Shown piece after piece: positions 9,702 through 18,853 of a DNA stretch of 64,000 bases. The notes beneath the pieces were generated by a model. The model was given only the letters and a program-made list of their open reading frames with translations. It made no database searches and was not told where the DNA came from. A program made the translations under genes and the position numbers. This DNA is from an uncultured Draconibacterium sp. (GTDB taxonomy: Bacteria; Bacteroidota; Bacteroidia; Bacteroidales; Prolixibacteraceae), in contig NZ_OY771649.1 in NCBI RefSeq assembly GCF_963674925.1, positions 1,426,001 to 1,490,000 on the forward strand, in the 5' to 3' direction. Within the stretch, counting starts at the first letter, position 1. Every line of letters begins with the position of its first letter.

Positions 9702-10679
9702 TTACTTACAGTTATATTTTGATTTTTTATCCTGGCTGCCACAAACCACAAGATTATCGGTTCCGGCAGTACGACGGTCAGAATAGCCACGCACATCAAT
9801 ATTGGCATTTTTTATTTCACCATTTAATGTCATGGTTTCATCCCATAAACTTACCAGCACCGCGTTTGGATTCTTTATATTACAACCATCGATATTTACC
9901 GTTACTTCGTATTTTCCCTTTCTACCCGAAATAACTGCCATATCGGAATTGTTTCTTCCTGCATCGCCAATAATTGTAAGGTTTTTAAACGTTCCAACGG
10001 CACCATCAGAATAGTTACCCCAGCCCAGTTGAATGGGGACACAATTCGTTACCATTTCAATCGTTGTATTGGTTACCGTCATATCGGAATAAAGTTTTAT
10101 GGCATCGTCGCCGGTAGCGAAATAGCAGTTATCAACAGTTGAGCCATCGCCACCTGCAAATCCATCGCTATGGTTGTGATGCCCCCCACGGTAATCGATA
10201 AAATCACAATTTTTAATGTGTGCCAGTTGATCGAAACTTCGGACAAAAAATGAATAGGGATTAATCATCGAAAGGTTGTTCATTCGAAGGACTCCACCAT
10301 GATTTAGAATATGGCTGTATTTCCAGGCAACAATTTTGCGGTCATTGGCCCAGCTTTGCTCAGATGTTCCGTAAATTATTGATGTTTTTCGGTCTTTCCC
10401 CTCGATTGTGCAGTCGGCGTAAGTATGAAAACCGGCTATAACTTTTGTGTTTTTTTTGATGACAATATTTTTCACTTCAGGAGGCACATTCCAGAAGTAG
10501 TTAAAACAGGTATCTTGCCTATCGAAAACCAGTTTCCCGGATGTTTCGAATGTCAATGTTGCGGACCGGGCATCCCAGTTGGTTTTGCCGGAGTAGTATT
10601 TTTGCAGTTCAGCTACTGTCTGGGCTTTTAATCCTGAGAATAAAAGAACTACAACAGTTATTGTTAAAAATATCTTCAT
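9702..10679 (-). CDS. Right-handed beta-helix glycan hydrolase or lyase, exported
   Basis: 325 residues with signal peptide 1-19. Parallel beta-helix pattern throughout, with acidic clusters where GH28/GH49-type enzymes carry their catalytic Asp residues: N-H-S-D-G-F (Asp172) and A-T-G-D-D-A-I-K-L-Y-S-D (Asp191, Asp192). G-G-H-H-N-H just before is a possible metal or substrate site. It is shorter than most GH28 proteins (usually 400 or more) and lacks the standard G-H-G polygalacturonase block, so it belongs to a divergent branch. The substrate cannot be inferred; galacturonans, dextran-like or sulfated galactans are all used by beta-helix hydrolases. It ends 53 nt before the GH43 pair and begins 19 nt after the DUF1080 gene. 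Confidence 0.65.
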   Translation of the reverse strand: MKIFLTITVVVLLFSGLKAQTVAELQKYYSGKTNWDARSATLTFETSGKLVFDRQDTCFNYFWNVPPEVKNIVIKKNTKVIAGFHTYADCTIEGKDRKTSIIYGTSEQSWANDRKIVAWKYSHILNHGGVLRMNNLSMINPYSFFVRSFDQLAHIKNCDFIDYRGGHHNHSDGFAGGDGSTVDNCYFATGDDAIKLYSDMTVTNTTIEMVTNCVPIQLGWGNYSDGAVGTFKNLTIIGDAGRNNSDMAVISGRKGKYEVTVNIDGCNIKNPNAVLVSLWDETMTLNGEIKNANIDVRGYSDRRTAGTDNLVVCGSQDKKSKYNCK

Positions 10680-10698
10680 CCTGATTAAATTCTAATTC

Positions 10699-11487
10699 TT
10701 ACTTAATATCTTTCAATTCCTTGATAAATACATTTCTGTAGTAAATTTCAGCACCTTCGGCCTGAAGTAGGATTTTGCCTTTTTTTAAAGGTTGCCAACA
10801 ATCTTCTTCTTCATCCCAATATCTCATATCTATGGCTTTGTTTACTACTTTGCCATTTATTTTATAAAGTGCCTGGTCTTCTTTAACTGTAATTTCAATT
10901 TTATTCCAGCCGGGTTTTTCCCAACAATAAGCCCGATGAAAACGCTGAAAACGTTGTTCCAGGTTCCCACGGGTTATTGTATCGCCTTTTTCACTGTAAT
11001 TTCTGATAACATTTTGAACCGTAGATGAAACGCGAGTTCCAATTGCCCACAAGTCACCTGTGTCTCCTTCCTGAATCTGACATTCTACCCCATTGGGCCA
11101 GATTTTTTCTTCGCCGTGCATATGAAAGATTATCCCGGCATCCCTGACAAAATCGTAACGTGGTTCGAACTTTTTAGTGCCCCATTTATACTCCAGCGTT
11201 AAAATGTAGTTGTTGTATTCCTTTTTTGTTACAATTCCACCAAACGAATGAAGTTCTTTGTCAACCTTATTTGCATACACATGTATGGTTTCATTCTCAA
11301 CAACAAAAAGGTTACGGTCACTTCCTTTCTCATCAATTAGTATATCCCAGTTGTGAAGGTCTTTTCCATTAAACAAACGCGCATAACCATCTCGCTCATG
11401 GTTTTGGGAGAAGACAGAAGATACTGTTAGTGCGTTAACCAACAGTACAATTAAATGTATAGACACATATTTTAAATTTTCATTCAT
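10699..11487 (-). CDS. DUF1080 (PF06439, 3-keto-disaccharide hydrolase-type) protein, exported
   Basis: 262 residues with a signal peptide of about 28 residues and no clear lipobox. Family signature at 34-46 (Y-A-R-L-F-N-G-K-D-L-H-N-W), then Y-I-L-T-L-E-Y-K-W-G, D-A-G-I-I-F-H-M-H-G, G-V-E-C-Q-I-Q-E-G and a C-terminal I-Y-Y-R-N-V-F-I-K-E. This is a single concanavalin-like jelly roll. Members are annotated as 3-keto-glucoside or 3-keto-disaccharide hydrolases, and many have no tested function. It lies 6 nt after the sulfatase at 11494. Paralogues occur at 35287 and as the C-terminal half of the Kelch protein at 39867, each time close to a sulfatase or a nucleoside-hydrolase-like gene. Confidence 0.8.
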   Translation of the reverse strand: MNENLKYVSIHLIVLLVNALTVSSVFSQNHERDGYARLFNGKDLHNWDILIDEKGSDRNLFVVENETIHVYANKVDKELHSFGGIVTKKEYNNYILTLEYKWGTKKFEPRYDFVRDAGIIFHMHGEEKIWPNGVECQIQEGDTGDLWAIGTRVSSTVQNVIRNYSEKGDTITRGNLEQRFQRFHRAYCWEKPGWNKIEITVKEDQALYKINGKVVNKAIDMRYWDEEEDCWQPLKKGKILLQAEGAEIYYRNVFIKELKDIK

Positions 11488-11493
11488 AAATAT

Positions 11494-13059
11494 CTATTTT
11501 TCCCAGGGTAATTTTTCCATTCCGTTTGGCCGGAAAGCCGGAAGTACATTCCCTGTTTCTATTGCCTTTTGTTTTTTTGCATTGTACTCTGTTGCTGTCT
11601 CCCAAGGATTCCAATACCATTCGTGTGGTTCGTGTTCGCGTTTCATTATTTCTTCCGCCTCCTTAACCTTTTCCGGATAAAGAATAGCCAGGTTTCTTTC
11701 GGTGTAAGTGTCTTCTTCGACTAGGTACAGTTCCGTTTTACTGTTGGGATTTTTGCGATACGCTTTCCATGGGCCCATTCGCACAGCCTGTTCTCTTCCT
11801 TTTGAAAAATAGAGAAAATCGTGGCCTTCAAATTCGTCCAAATCACCTTCTAATGCTGGTAGAAGACTTACGCCATCCAATTTAAGTTTTTCAGAATTCA
11901 CACCTGCCAGTTCGCAAGCAGTAGGGAAAAAATCGGGTAACCACACAGGCTCACTAATTACTGCAGGATTAAATTTTTCAGGCGAGCTCACAAAGAACGG
12001 CACACGGCAGCCACCTTCCAATACCGAAAATTTTCCACCAGTAAAAGGGCCTTTGTTTTTTAACCAAGGATCATCGGGCCAATCAGGTCCATTGCCCCGC
12101 TCGGTATATCCACACATCGAGTACCCGTTGTCAGAGGCAAAAAAGATAATGGTATTGTCAAACTCTCCTGTTTCCTTTAAGTATGAAATGAGCTCGCCCA
12201 CAAAATTGTCCAGTTTAATAACCATCGCTCCCCATTCTCGTGAAAGCTGATTCACTTCGGGGTAATTTTTCATCTCGCCCAGGTCATCTGTAATTACCGG
12301 GCCATGTGGCAACTGCGTAGCATAATAAAGGAAAAAAGGTTTCCCTGTTTTCTCTGGCAAATTCTTATTTAAGAAACTAAATGCCGCTTTTTGAATCTCA
12401 TTTTCGGAATAGGTAAATCCCGTGGGATCTTTTAATTCTTCAATATAAAGTTTTCCATTTCCGTCGTAGGTATTTTGGGCTTTATTGTCTTTGTAATCGT
12501 AACGACGAGCCATTTCGAATCCCATATTTTCAGGATATTCAACTTTTTTGTCGTTTTCTCTTAGGTAGTATGGAATATAGGTATGCGCTCTGGTTTGATC
12601 GTAAAATCCAAAAGCATAGTCGAATCCTTGTTTGTATGGGACTCCTTCAGTACCCGGAAGCCCTACCCCCCATTTACCAGTAAATGCAGTATTATAACCA
12701 ACTCCCTTTAAAACTTCTGCGATAGTAATATCTTCATCAAGCAAATTATCCTGACCCCGAGCACTCGAATTTGTTCTAACGGAAGAATGTCCGGTATGCT
12801 TGCCTGTTAATAAACTACAACGTGAAGGCGCACATTCAGGAGCAGCAGCATAAGCCTGGGTAAACCTGATTCCGCTTGCTGCCATTGCATCAATATTTGG
12901 TGTTTGATATCGTTGTTGCCCGTAACAACTTAAATCGCGATAACTCATGTCGTCGGCGAGTATAAAGATGATGTTCGGTTGTTCCTCTTTTTGCGCAAAA
13001 CCATTGTACCCGATCTGCACAAAACAGATGATTAAGATAAAAATATTCGTCCTTGTCAT
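11494..13059 (-). CDS. Type I (formylglycine) sulfatase, exported
   Basis: 521 residues with signal peptide 1-22. Family S1 alkaline-phosphatase fold: metal-binding A-D-D at 35-37 and the maturation motif C-A-P-S-R with Cys76 as the residue oxidised to formylglycine. Downstream T-G-K, G-K-W-G and A-S-D-N-G-Y are the usual sulfate- and metal-binding segments. It removes sulfate esters from the imported glycan. The maturase (anSME) is not in the window. Start codon overlaps the stop of the upstream GH43 gene by 4 nt (ATGA), so translation is coupled. The position (endo or exo) and sugar acted on are unknown. Confidence 0.93.
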   Translation of the reverse strand: MTRTNIFILIICFVQIGYNGFAQKEEQPNIIFILADDMSYRDLSCYGQQRYQTPNIDAMAASGIRFTQAYAAAPECAPSRCSLLTGKHTGHSSVRTNSSARGQDNLLDEDITIAEVLKGVGYNTAFTGKWGVGLPGTEGVPYKQGFDYAFGFYDQTRAHTYIPYYLRENDKKVEYPENMGFEMARRYDYKDNKAQNTYDGNGKLYIEELKDPTGFTYSENEIQKAAFSFLNKNLPEKTGKPFFLYYATQLPHGPVITDDLGEMKNYPEVNQLSREWGAMVIKLDNFVGELISYLKETGEFDNTIIFFASDNGYSMCGYTERGNGPDWPDDPWLKNKGPFTGGKFSVLEGGCRVPFFVSSPEKFNPAVISEPVWLPDFFPTACELAGVNSEKLKLDGVSLLPALEGDLDEFEGHDFLYFSKGREQAVRMGPWKAYRKNPNSKTELYLVEEDTYTERNLAILYPEKVKEAEEIMKREHEPHEWYWNPWETATEYNAKKQKAIETGNVLPAFRPNGMEKLPWEK

Positions 13060-14516
13060 TGTTTTACTTTTTTGGGTGATCCGGCAAAAAATCGCGGAGC
13101 ATTGAATATTATTTCATTTTTCGTATTATCATTTACGATCAGGTAAACATCATGCACACCGTTGGCATTGCGAAGAAATGTTTCGGCAGTTCCGTTTTCT
13201 GTGACAACGACAGTTCCTATCAGTTTTCCCTCTGTACTATCCAATCTGATCTCGACATTGTAAGGCTGCTTTACATCTTGCGCTTTCAAACCAAAATAAT
13301 AATACCCGGTGCCCAAATCAATATCACGATACGATATTGACTCATCAGTGTTTAGCTTCACGGATTCATTTTCCAATACAATCTCGTATGGTTGGTTAAC
13401 TTTTACCTTATCAACACTCTCTATGGTTTGTTGCACCGGAATAAGTGTTCCATCCTGTTTGTACTTTAGCTCATCCACACACACCGAACGCTGGGTCCAG
13501 GTCCCTTCTGCCTTAAACTCGTCCTGCCGCCAGGAAGAAAGTGCAGAAGTATGGTAAAACAAATATTCTTTGCCGTGAAATTCAACAATTCCACCATGAT
13601 TACTTTGGGTCAACCGCCATGGCACATAGTCTCTGCCAGGATATCTTGGGCCATCTTTTACATTTACACCCAGTTCATAATTCATGGTTCCCATGTGATT
13701 AAAAGGGCCAAGAGGGTTATCACTGATCCCGTAATCCAGCAATGATTTTAACCGATTAGGATCGTCGGGATTTTCGGGGTCGACCGGTTTCCCGTAGTGC
13801 GCATGGTACGAGACGTAATACTTTCCATCCCGTTTATTCATCCAGATTGCTTCCATAAAATGATCGTCATCTACATCCATCATTACCGGATCAGATGCTA
13901 ATTCCTTCATATTATCAGCCAGTTTAGCTCCCCAGTGACTACCATAATACAGATACTTTTCACCATCGTCATCAATAAAAACTGCGGGATCTATTCCACG
14001 TGTCCCTTCTATTTTCGGATTGATTACTTTAAATTTTTGATCGGGAGAATTACTTACCGCCACTGCAATGTAGGAAGTAACTTTTCTTTTACCTTCTTCA
14101 TAGCCATTTTCTGTGTGTACAATACGAACCGGAAAATACAAGTAATATTTACCTTCGTAATAAGCCATATCAGGTGCCCAAAGTGCCCAGTCTTCACCTT
14201 CTGGTTCTTCTTTTGCGCCAAGAACATCCCAGACATTTAGGACTTCGCCATGATCTATCCAGTTTACCATATCGGCCGATGAAAAAGTGTGATAACAATG
14301 CATGGTTGAATAACCTCCTCCATTGTCACTATCTACCGATGTAACCATCCATACTCGTCCGTCAGGCATAACATGCGGTGCTGCATCGGCAGTATACATG
14401 TGTTTAATTATTGGATTACTATAAGGATAGGGTTTGGTATTTTTATTTGCTTTTTGGCCATACACCGAAAATGTCAGTACAATCCCAACTGCCAATATTA
14501 AAATCTTTTTGTTCAT
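13056..14516 (-). CDS. GH43 glycosidase with C-terminal carbohydrate-binding-like module, exported
   Basis: 486 residues with signal peptide 1-20. GH43 five-bladed propeller to about residue 345: candidate base Asp44 (Y-T-A-D-A-A-P), modulator Asp176 (G-I-D-P-A-V-F-I-D-D-D-G) and acid Glu222 (F-M-E-A-I-W-M-N). The blade motif L-W-A-P-D is at 112-116. The last 120 residues (S-Y-R-D-I-D-L-G-T-G-Y-Y-Y-F onward) form a beta-sandwich resembling CBM6, as in the arabinofuranosidase/xylosidase group. A different GH43 subgroup from the pair at 6382 and 8047. Sits between the nucleoside-hydrolase-like gene and the sulfatase, overlapping the latter by 4 nt. Confidence 0.85.
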   Translation of the reverse strand: MNKKILILAVGIVLTFSVYGQKANKNTKPYPYSNPIIKHMYTADAAPHVMPDGRVWMVTSVDSDNGGGYSTMHCYHTFSSADMVNWIDHGEVLNVWDVLGAKEEPEGEDWALWAPDMAYYEGKYYLYFPVRIVHTENGYEEGKRKVTSYIAVAVSNSPDQKFKVINPKIEGTRGIDPAVFIDDDGEKYLYYGSHWGAKLADNMKELASDPVMMDVDDDHFMEAIWMNKRDGKYYVSYHAHYGKPVDPENPDDPNRLKSLLDYGISDNPLGPFNHMGTMNYELGVNVKDGPRYPGRDYVPWRLTQSNHGGIVEFHGKEYLFYHTSALSSWRQDEFKAEGTWTQRSVCVDELKYKQDGTLIPVQQTIESVDKVKVNQPYEIVLENESVKLNTDESISYRDIDLGTGYYYFGLKAQDVKQPYNVEIRLDSTEGKLIGTVVVTENGTAETFLRNANGVHDVYLIVNDNTKNEIIFNAPRFFAGSPKKVKQ

Positions 14517-14539
14517 GCTTCTCTTAATAACTTTATTTT

Positions 14540-15580
14540 TCAGTTTCCGGATGCAACCAATGAGCGACGCAATAATTCATTGTGTATACGCTCCGACCAT
14601 TGTTTGAATTTCTCTTCGTTGGTCTTTTCCACATCAGGGAAATTGGTACCATTGCTTTTAATATCGTTAAGTCCTACGCCCCAATTTCTCAGTAAAACCC
14701 AGTAGGTTGCTGCGTCGGAATGATCGACTGAATTTTGCACAAATTTTCCCTGAATGAATTTCTGCCCAAGAGCACTTCCTGCAAACTGCTTATAATATTC
14801 ATCTCCTTTGGGGCTTCCGCTGACAATTCCATGCTGGCCAATGGCACCACATTCGTAATATTTTATGTAACCATTTAGGGCAACCAACTTCAGATATGCA
14901 CAAGCATCTGCATCTTCGCGGCAATTGGCAACATCTTCGGGATGCTCAGGAGATCCCTGATGCCAGGGAGAATTTGTCCAGTGTGCAATAAAGCGAAGTT
15001 TCTCAAGGATATCCTTTCGCCCCGCAGAGATGCAGTGGTTCACCAAAATTGCCGGTTCAGTGAGTGATCCCCAACACAAAACATTAATTATTCCTTCTTC
15101 ATTATTTGCTAAATCAAACAAAGATTTAACAGTTGCATAGTTGGCTAAGGACACATATTCATATTCTGGATTATAACGTTCTGCTGATTCTTTTATACAC
15201 GATTGCACAAAATCAACCTTTTCAGGATAGCCGCCAATTACTTTATTCAGGTTTTTAACATCTTTCTGATAAGCTTCGCCCCAAAAGCGGTTGGCCCAAT
15301 CGCCCTGATGTGGCGTTGTTTTGTGTTCTTTCCGATGTGTACTGGCAACCACAATTCCCTTGGTATCAAACATATTCGCCATTAACAGGTAACCTGCCAT
15401 TGCCGAAATATCGTCGGGATCGTTTATTGTTCCCATATGGTTCTTTCCGGGCAGGGTATTGTCTGTCATATCCGTATAAATCCACACTTTTGGTTTTTGG
15501 GCTTGTGCTTCCAAACCAAATAAAATTAATGCTGCAAATACAAATTGCTCAATCATTCTTATCCAATTACTCATATTCAA
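14540..15580 (-). CDS. Nucleoside-hydrolase-like (DUF1593-related) exported protein
   Basis: 346 residues with an N-terminal signal of about 28 residues (a start at Met9 is also possible). An Asp-rich N-terminal motif is visible: W-I-Y-T-D-M-T-D (Asp37) and I-N-D-P-D-D-I-S-A (Asp54, Asp56, Asp57). It resembles the calcium-binding Asp cluster of the inosine-uridine nucleoside hydrolase fold. Members next to glycan-degrading genes are exported and are unlikely to act on nucleosides; an N- or O-glycosidic activity on a glycan is possible but unproven. It begins 1 nt after the sulfatase stop and ends 23 nt before the GH43 start. A larger relative, with an added C-terminal domain, is at 36083. Confidence 0.7.
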   Translation of the reverse strand: MNMSNWIRMIEQFVFAALILFGLEAQAQKPKVWIYTDMTDNTLPGKNHMGTINDPDDISAMAGYLLMANMFDTKGIVVASTHRKEHKTTPHQGDWANRFWGEAYQKDVKNLNKVIGGYPEKVDFVQSCIKESAERYNPEYEYVSLANYATVKSLFDLANNEEGIINVLCWGSLTEPAILVNHCISAGRKDILEKLRFIAHWTNSPWHQGSPEHPEDVANCREDADACAYLKLVALNGYIKYYECGAIGQHGIVSGSPKGDEYYKQFAGSALGQKFIQGKFVQNSVDHSDAATYWVLLRNWGVGLNDIKSNGTNFPDVEKTNEEKFKQWSERIHNELLRRSLVASGN

Positions 15581-15581
15581 A

Positions 15582-16994
15582 TTAATTTCTAACAGATTGG
15601 TTATAGTTTATTATAAGTTCTGATAATGTATCCACAATCTCCGGATACACATCATATACATTTCTTGTCTCCTCAATATCGTTTTTCAGATTAAACAGTT
15701 CTGGTTCGCTATCTTTTGTAATATTTCTAGCTCCGCTGTGAGGCAAATATTTCCATTCTCCTTTTCGCACTCCAACAATCTCAGTTCCTTTTGTATAGTA
15801 TATAATCTCTTGTGATAAATCCATGTTGGTATTCTCCAAATGCCTCGAGATATCTTTTCCGTCAATTAAATTTTCGGGAATTTCAACTCCTGCATAATGA
15901 GCTATAGTTGGTAAAAAATCAAGCGTTGAAATTATCGCATCACTTGTTTTTCCTTCTTCCCATATCCCGGGCCACCGCATTACACATGGTACTCTAACTC
16001 CTCCCTCGTAGTTGGTAAACTTACCTCCCCGAAGCGGGTCCGCACTCCCGGCCATATCGCCATATCCCAGCCATGGTCCATTGTCTGAAGTAAAAAACAC
16101 CATCGTATTTTTATCTAAATCATTTTCTTTCAGAAAAGACATTAATTTACCCACATTCCAGTCAATTTCTTCAACAACATCGCCATATAAGCCACGCTCA
16201 CTGGTTCCTTCAAATTCGGTTGATGCAAACAAAGGTATGTGTGGCATGTTAGGGGTCAAGTATACAAAAAACGGTTCTTTACCAGCTTTGTTAATGAAAT
16301 TTATTGTTCTCTCAAAATACCTTTTGGTTAGCGTTCCCTGATTTGCTGGATATTCAACAATTTTGGTACCATCGAGTAATGGCACCAGATTTCTCAGACC
16401 TTGCTCCTCTATCTCTTGCCGTGTATGAGAAGCATTGAACGCGATATCCTTTTTTGCCTTTTCCAGTGTATATCCGTTCGTAAATACAGCATCCGGAGAA
16501 AATACCTGGGCGGCACCAAGATGCATGTCATTGCTATATGGCAATCCATAGTATTCATCAAAACCTTGTGCCGTAGGCAGACTTTGTTCCTGATCGCCAA
16601 GATGCCATTTGCCAAAACAGGCTGTTTTGTACCCTGCTTGTTTTAAAAATTCGGCAATTGTAATTTCTGAAGAGCGCATACCTTTCGCTCCGGGGAGTAG
16701 AACGCCTCCAATTCCATTACGTACCGAGTATCTGCCTGTTAAAATAGATGCCCGGGACGGGCAACAAACTGAAGCCGTTACATAAAAGTTAGTAAAACGG
16801 GTACCTTCGTTTGCCATTTGATCCAAATTTGGTGTTTTAATATTTGGAGACCCAAAACAACCTAAGTCTTGGTATCCCTGGTCATCAGTGAAGATTATAA
16901 TTACATTCGGCTTTAATCCCTCATCTGCTTTTTTGCACGATACTGCACCTAAACAGATTAAACTGATGAGAATCCAAATTGCAATGAGTTTCAT
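15582..16994 (-). CDS. Type I (formylglycine) sulfatase, lipoprotein
   Basis: 470 residues. Lipobox G-A-V-S-C with Cys20, so likely membrane anchored. Metal-binding T-D-D at 36-38. Maturation motif C-C-P-S-R with Cys77 as the formylglycine precursor, followed by L-T-G-R-Y. G-K-W-H-L-G and T-S-D-N-G-P are the usual active-site segments. The sequence style (D-D-Q-G-Y-Q-D-L-G-C-F-G-S-P) is that of the large arylsulfatase A/N-acetylgalactosamine-6-sulfatase branch, a grouping too broad to name a substrate. It follows the beta-helix gene by 33 nt in the operon starting at 18662. Confidence 0.93.
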   Translation of the reverse strand: MKLIAIWILISLICLGAVSCKKADEGLKPNVIIIFTDDQGYQDLGCFGSPNIKTPNLDQMANEGTRFTNFYVTASVCCPSRASILTGRYSVRNGIGGVLLPGAKGMRSSEITIAEFLKQAGYKTACFGKWHLGDQEQSLPTAQGFDEYYGLPYSNDMHLGAAQVFSPDAVFTNGYTLEKAKKDIAFNASHTRQEIEEQGLRNLVPLLDGTKIVEYPANQGTLTKRYFERTINFINKAGKEPFFVYLTPNMPHIPLFASTEFEGTSERGLYGDVVEEIDWNVGKLMSFLKENDLDKNTMVFFTSDNGPWLGYGDMAGSADPLRGGKFTNYEGGVRVPCVMRWPGIWEEGKTSDAIISTLDFLPTIAHYAGVEIPENLIDGKDISRHLENTNMDLSQEIIYYTKGTEIVGVRKGEWKYLPHSGARNITKDSEPELFNLKNDIEETRNVYDVYPEIVDTLSELIINYNQSVRN

Positions 16995-17027
16995 AGAATA
17001 TCTTTTAGTTAGTGGTTTTATAGCTAA

Positions 17028-18662
17028 TTATTTAACTGATATATTTTTAACCTGAAAATCACCTATAATAAAATCATCATAGTTTATATTTTCGTTGTTT
17101 ATTTTTATGTTTTTTAGCGTGATATTTTCAATCCACGAAGTCGATGATTCATCATCGTTTTTGCCTTTGCTGGAAATAACAGTACTTTTATGCAACACGG
17201 GTCCTGTTACTTTTATATTTTCAAAAGTGATATTCCGAAAAGAACCCAATTCGCCGCCACCGTTTGTTTCCAGACGAATTAAACTCCACACCGGTCCTTC
17301 AATATTGATGTTTTTAAAATGAACATTTTCGATATCACCCGGTCCTCTTTTTCGAGAGCCAAAAACCATACGATTATTTGCCTCTTCCACATGACCAACA
17401 TGTAAGATGTTGCAATCGTGAATAAATCCTCCACCCTGAGTATAGGGGGCACTTCCCCAGGCAAACTGAAATACACAACCGTTGTTTCCCTGCCAGAAAT
17501 TACAATGATGAACGTGACAATTATTTGGGGCTACATAAATCGCATCATCATTGCAGTGAAAGAAACAATCGAAAACGGTAGTATTCGCCTGTCCTATTCC
17601 AGAAAAGCCATCGGTATTGTAGGGCCACGAGCCTACCATTTTCACATTAAATATTGTCATTGGCACTCCGGTTGCCCGAATGAAAAACTGACGTGGGCTG
17701 GCAATGGTAATTCCTTCGATTACCAGATTATCGCAACCTTTTCCCGGATAATCAGCAAATGCATTCCAACTGGAATCGTTTTGTGTGCATAACATGTTTA
17801 TTGCATGATAGCGCATTCGTTCAACAATTCGTTTGGTAAAGCCAGTCTCACGTTTTAATGCTAAAACGGCTTTTCGTGAAATAGCATTTCCGGCCAGGAT
17901 ACCACGCCCTTTGATGGTTACATTTGGAGCCATATAACCATGAAAGGTTCCCAAAAGATATGATCCCCCTTCAAGATAGATTGTTTGTCCTTCATAAACC
18001 TGGAAAGCCACGCCAATATTATGGACTCCCGGCTCGAACCACACTACAGAAGCCTCCTTTACGGCCTGCTTTAATGCGTCACAATCGTCGCCTTCGCGAA
18101 TTACTAATGTTCCTTCGGCATCCTTATCCGGTACCCCCACTTCAGGAGCATCGGCAAACAAGAATAAGGGATTCAGGTAATCGCCGTTTAAAACAATCCC
18201 CAATTTCTGCGGCTGCTCAAGTGAAAAAGATAATACACCCTTTTCAACCTTGCCTTCAATACCTGCGGAGGAAGGAAGTATTTTAAAAGAACTGATTGAT
18301 TCGTTTCCTGTAATTTTAACTTCAACTTTACCTGAAAACGAAAAACAGGTGTACGAGCAAGATTGCTCTGTATCCATTGGTAATTCCTCTCCTCCTGTGT
18401 AAAAATCATTTAGTACAGGGTTTGAATTGATTCCGCGCACTACCTGGTTTTGAATATCTTTTGCATTATCCGCGTCGTTATCCAGCGGAGTGCTGTAATA
18501 AACGAATGAATTTTTTGAAATTCCATTTAGGATTACATCAACCGAAAAGTTAAGTGACTCTTTAATGCCGTTGGGTGCCGGGTATACTTCGAGCAAAGAT
18601 TCTTTTGCGCAAAGCTGGGTTACAAATAACAATAAAAAAAATATAATTGAAATTAACTTCAT
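17028..18662 (-). CDS. GH28/GH49-like beta-helix enzyme with N-terminal sandwich domain, exported
   Basis: 544 residues from 18662. The open frame reaches 18707, but residue 16 starts a clean signal peptide (MKLISIIFFL...LCA), and operator C lies just upstream. Residues about 25-190 form an Ig-like domain that precedes the helix, as in GH49 dextranase-type enzymes. The beta-helix then carries Y-N-T-D-G-F (Asp351) and C-N-D-D-A-I-Y-V (Asp372, Asp373), the spacing expected of the GH28/GH49 catalytic Asp pair. First gene of a long degradative operon. It resembles the T9SS beta-helix protein at 41578 in having an N-terminal domain before the helix. The bond cut is not known; sulfated galactan or galacturonan backbone attack is a guess. 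Confidence 0.75.
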   Translation of the reverse strand: MKLISIIFFLLLFVTQLCAKESLLEVYPAPNGIKESLNFSVDVILNGISKNSFVYYSTPLDNDADNAKDIQNQVVRGINSNPVLNDFYTGGEELPMDTEQSCSYTCFSFSGKVEVKITGNESISSFKILPSSAGIEGKVEKGVLSFSLEQPQKLGIVLNGDYLNPLFLFADAPEVGVPDKDAEGTLVIREGDDCDALKQAVKEASVVWFEPGVHNIGVAFQVYEGQTIYLEGGSYLLGTFHGYMAPNVTIKGRGILAGNAISRKAVLALKRETGFTKRIVERMRYHAINMLCTQNDSSWNAFADYPGKGCDNLVIEGITIASPRQFFIRATGVPMTIFNVKMVGSWPYNTDGFSGIGQANTTVFDCFFHCNDDAIYVAPNNCHVHHCNFWQGNNGCVFQFAWGSAPYTQGGGFIHDCNILHVGHVEEANNRMVFGSRKRGPGDIENVHFKNINIEGPVWSLIRLETNGGGELGSFRNITFENIKVTGPVLHKSTVISSKGKNDDESSTSWIENITLKNIKINNENINYDDFIIGDFQVKNISVK

Positions 18663-18689
18663 TGTGATTATTATTGGTTTAATATCATT

Positions 18690-18754
18690 CAAAAGAAATT
18701 TTTTCAATTGAAATCGTATTGCTCAATTGTCCAAGATTATTGATTTGCAGTACA
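18690..18754 (-). promoter_or_regulatory. Operator/promoter C: two direct-repeat boxes plus -7-like element
   Basis: Read on the minus strand: distal box TGTACTGC (18747-18754), 13 nt, proximal box TGGACAAT (18726-18733), 28 nt, then TTCTTTTG (18690-18697), which matches TAnnTTTG at all but one defined base. The -7 element ends 27 nt before the start codon at 18662. The same layout with identical spacings occurs at three other sites in the window. This is the weakest copy in its boxes; exact spacing is the main support. Confidence 0.6.
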
Positions 18755-18789
18755 AGTATACAGTTATGAATAAAAAAGCACTAAATTCT

Positions 18790-18828
18790 AAAAAAAAGGC
18801 CATTTCAAAATGAATATTTGAAACGGCC
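18790..18828 (-). terminator. Rho-independent terminator after susD (18854)
   Basis: Minus-strand hairpin of 12 bp with one mismatch (arms 18798-18809 and 18817-18828, loop 7 nt) followed by eight T. It sits 25 nt past the SusD stop and immediately before operator C, so it separates the susCD unit from the beta-helix operon. Confidence 0.88.
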
Positions 18829-18853
18829 TCACTGCCTTTAGAAATAGCTATTT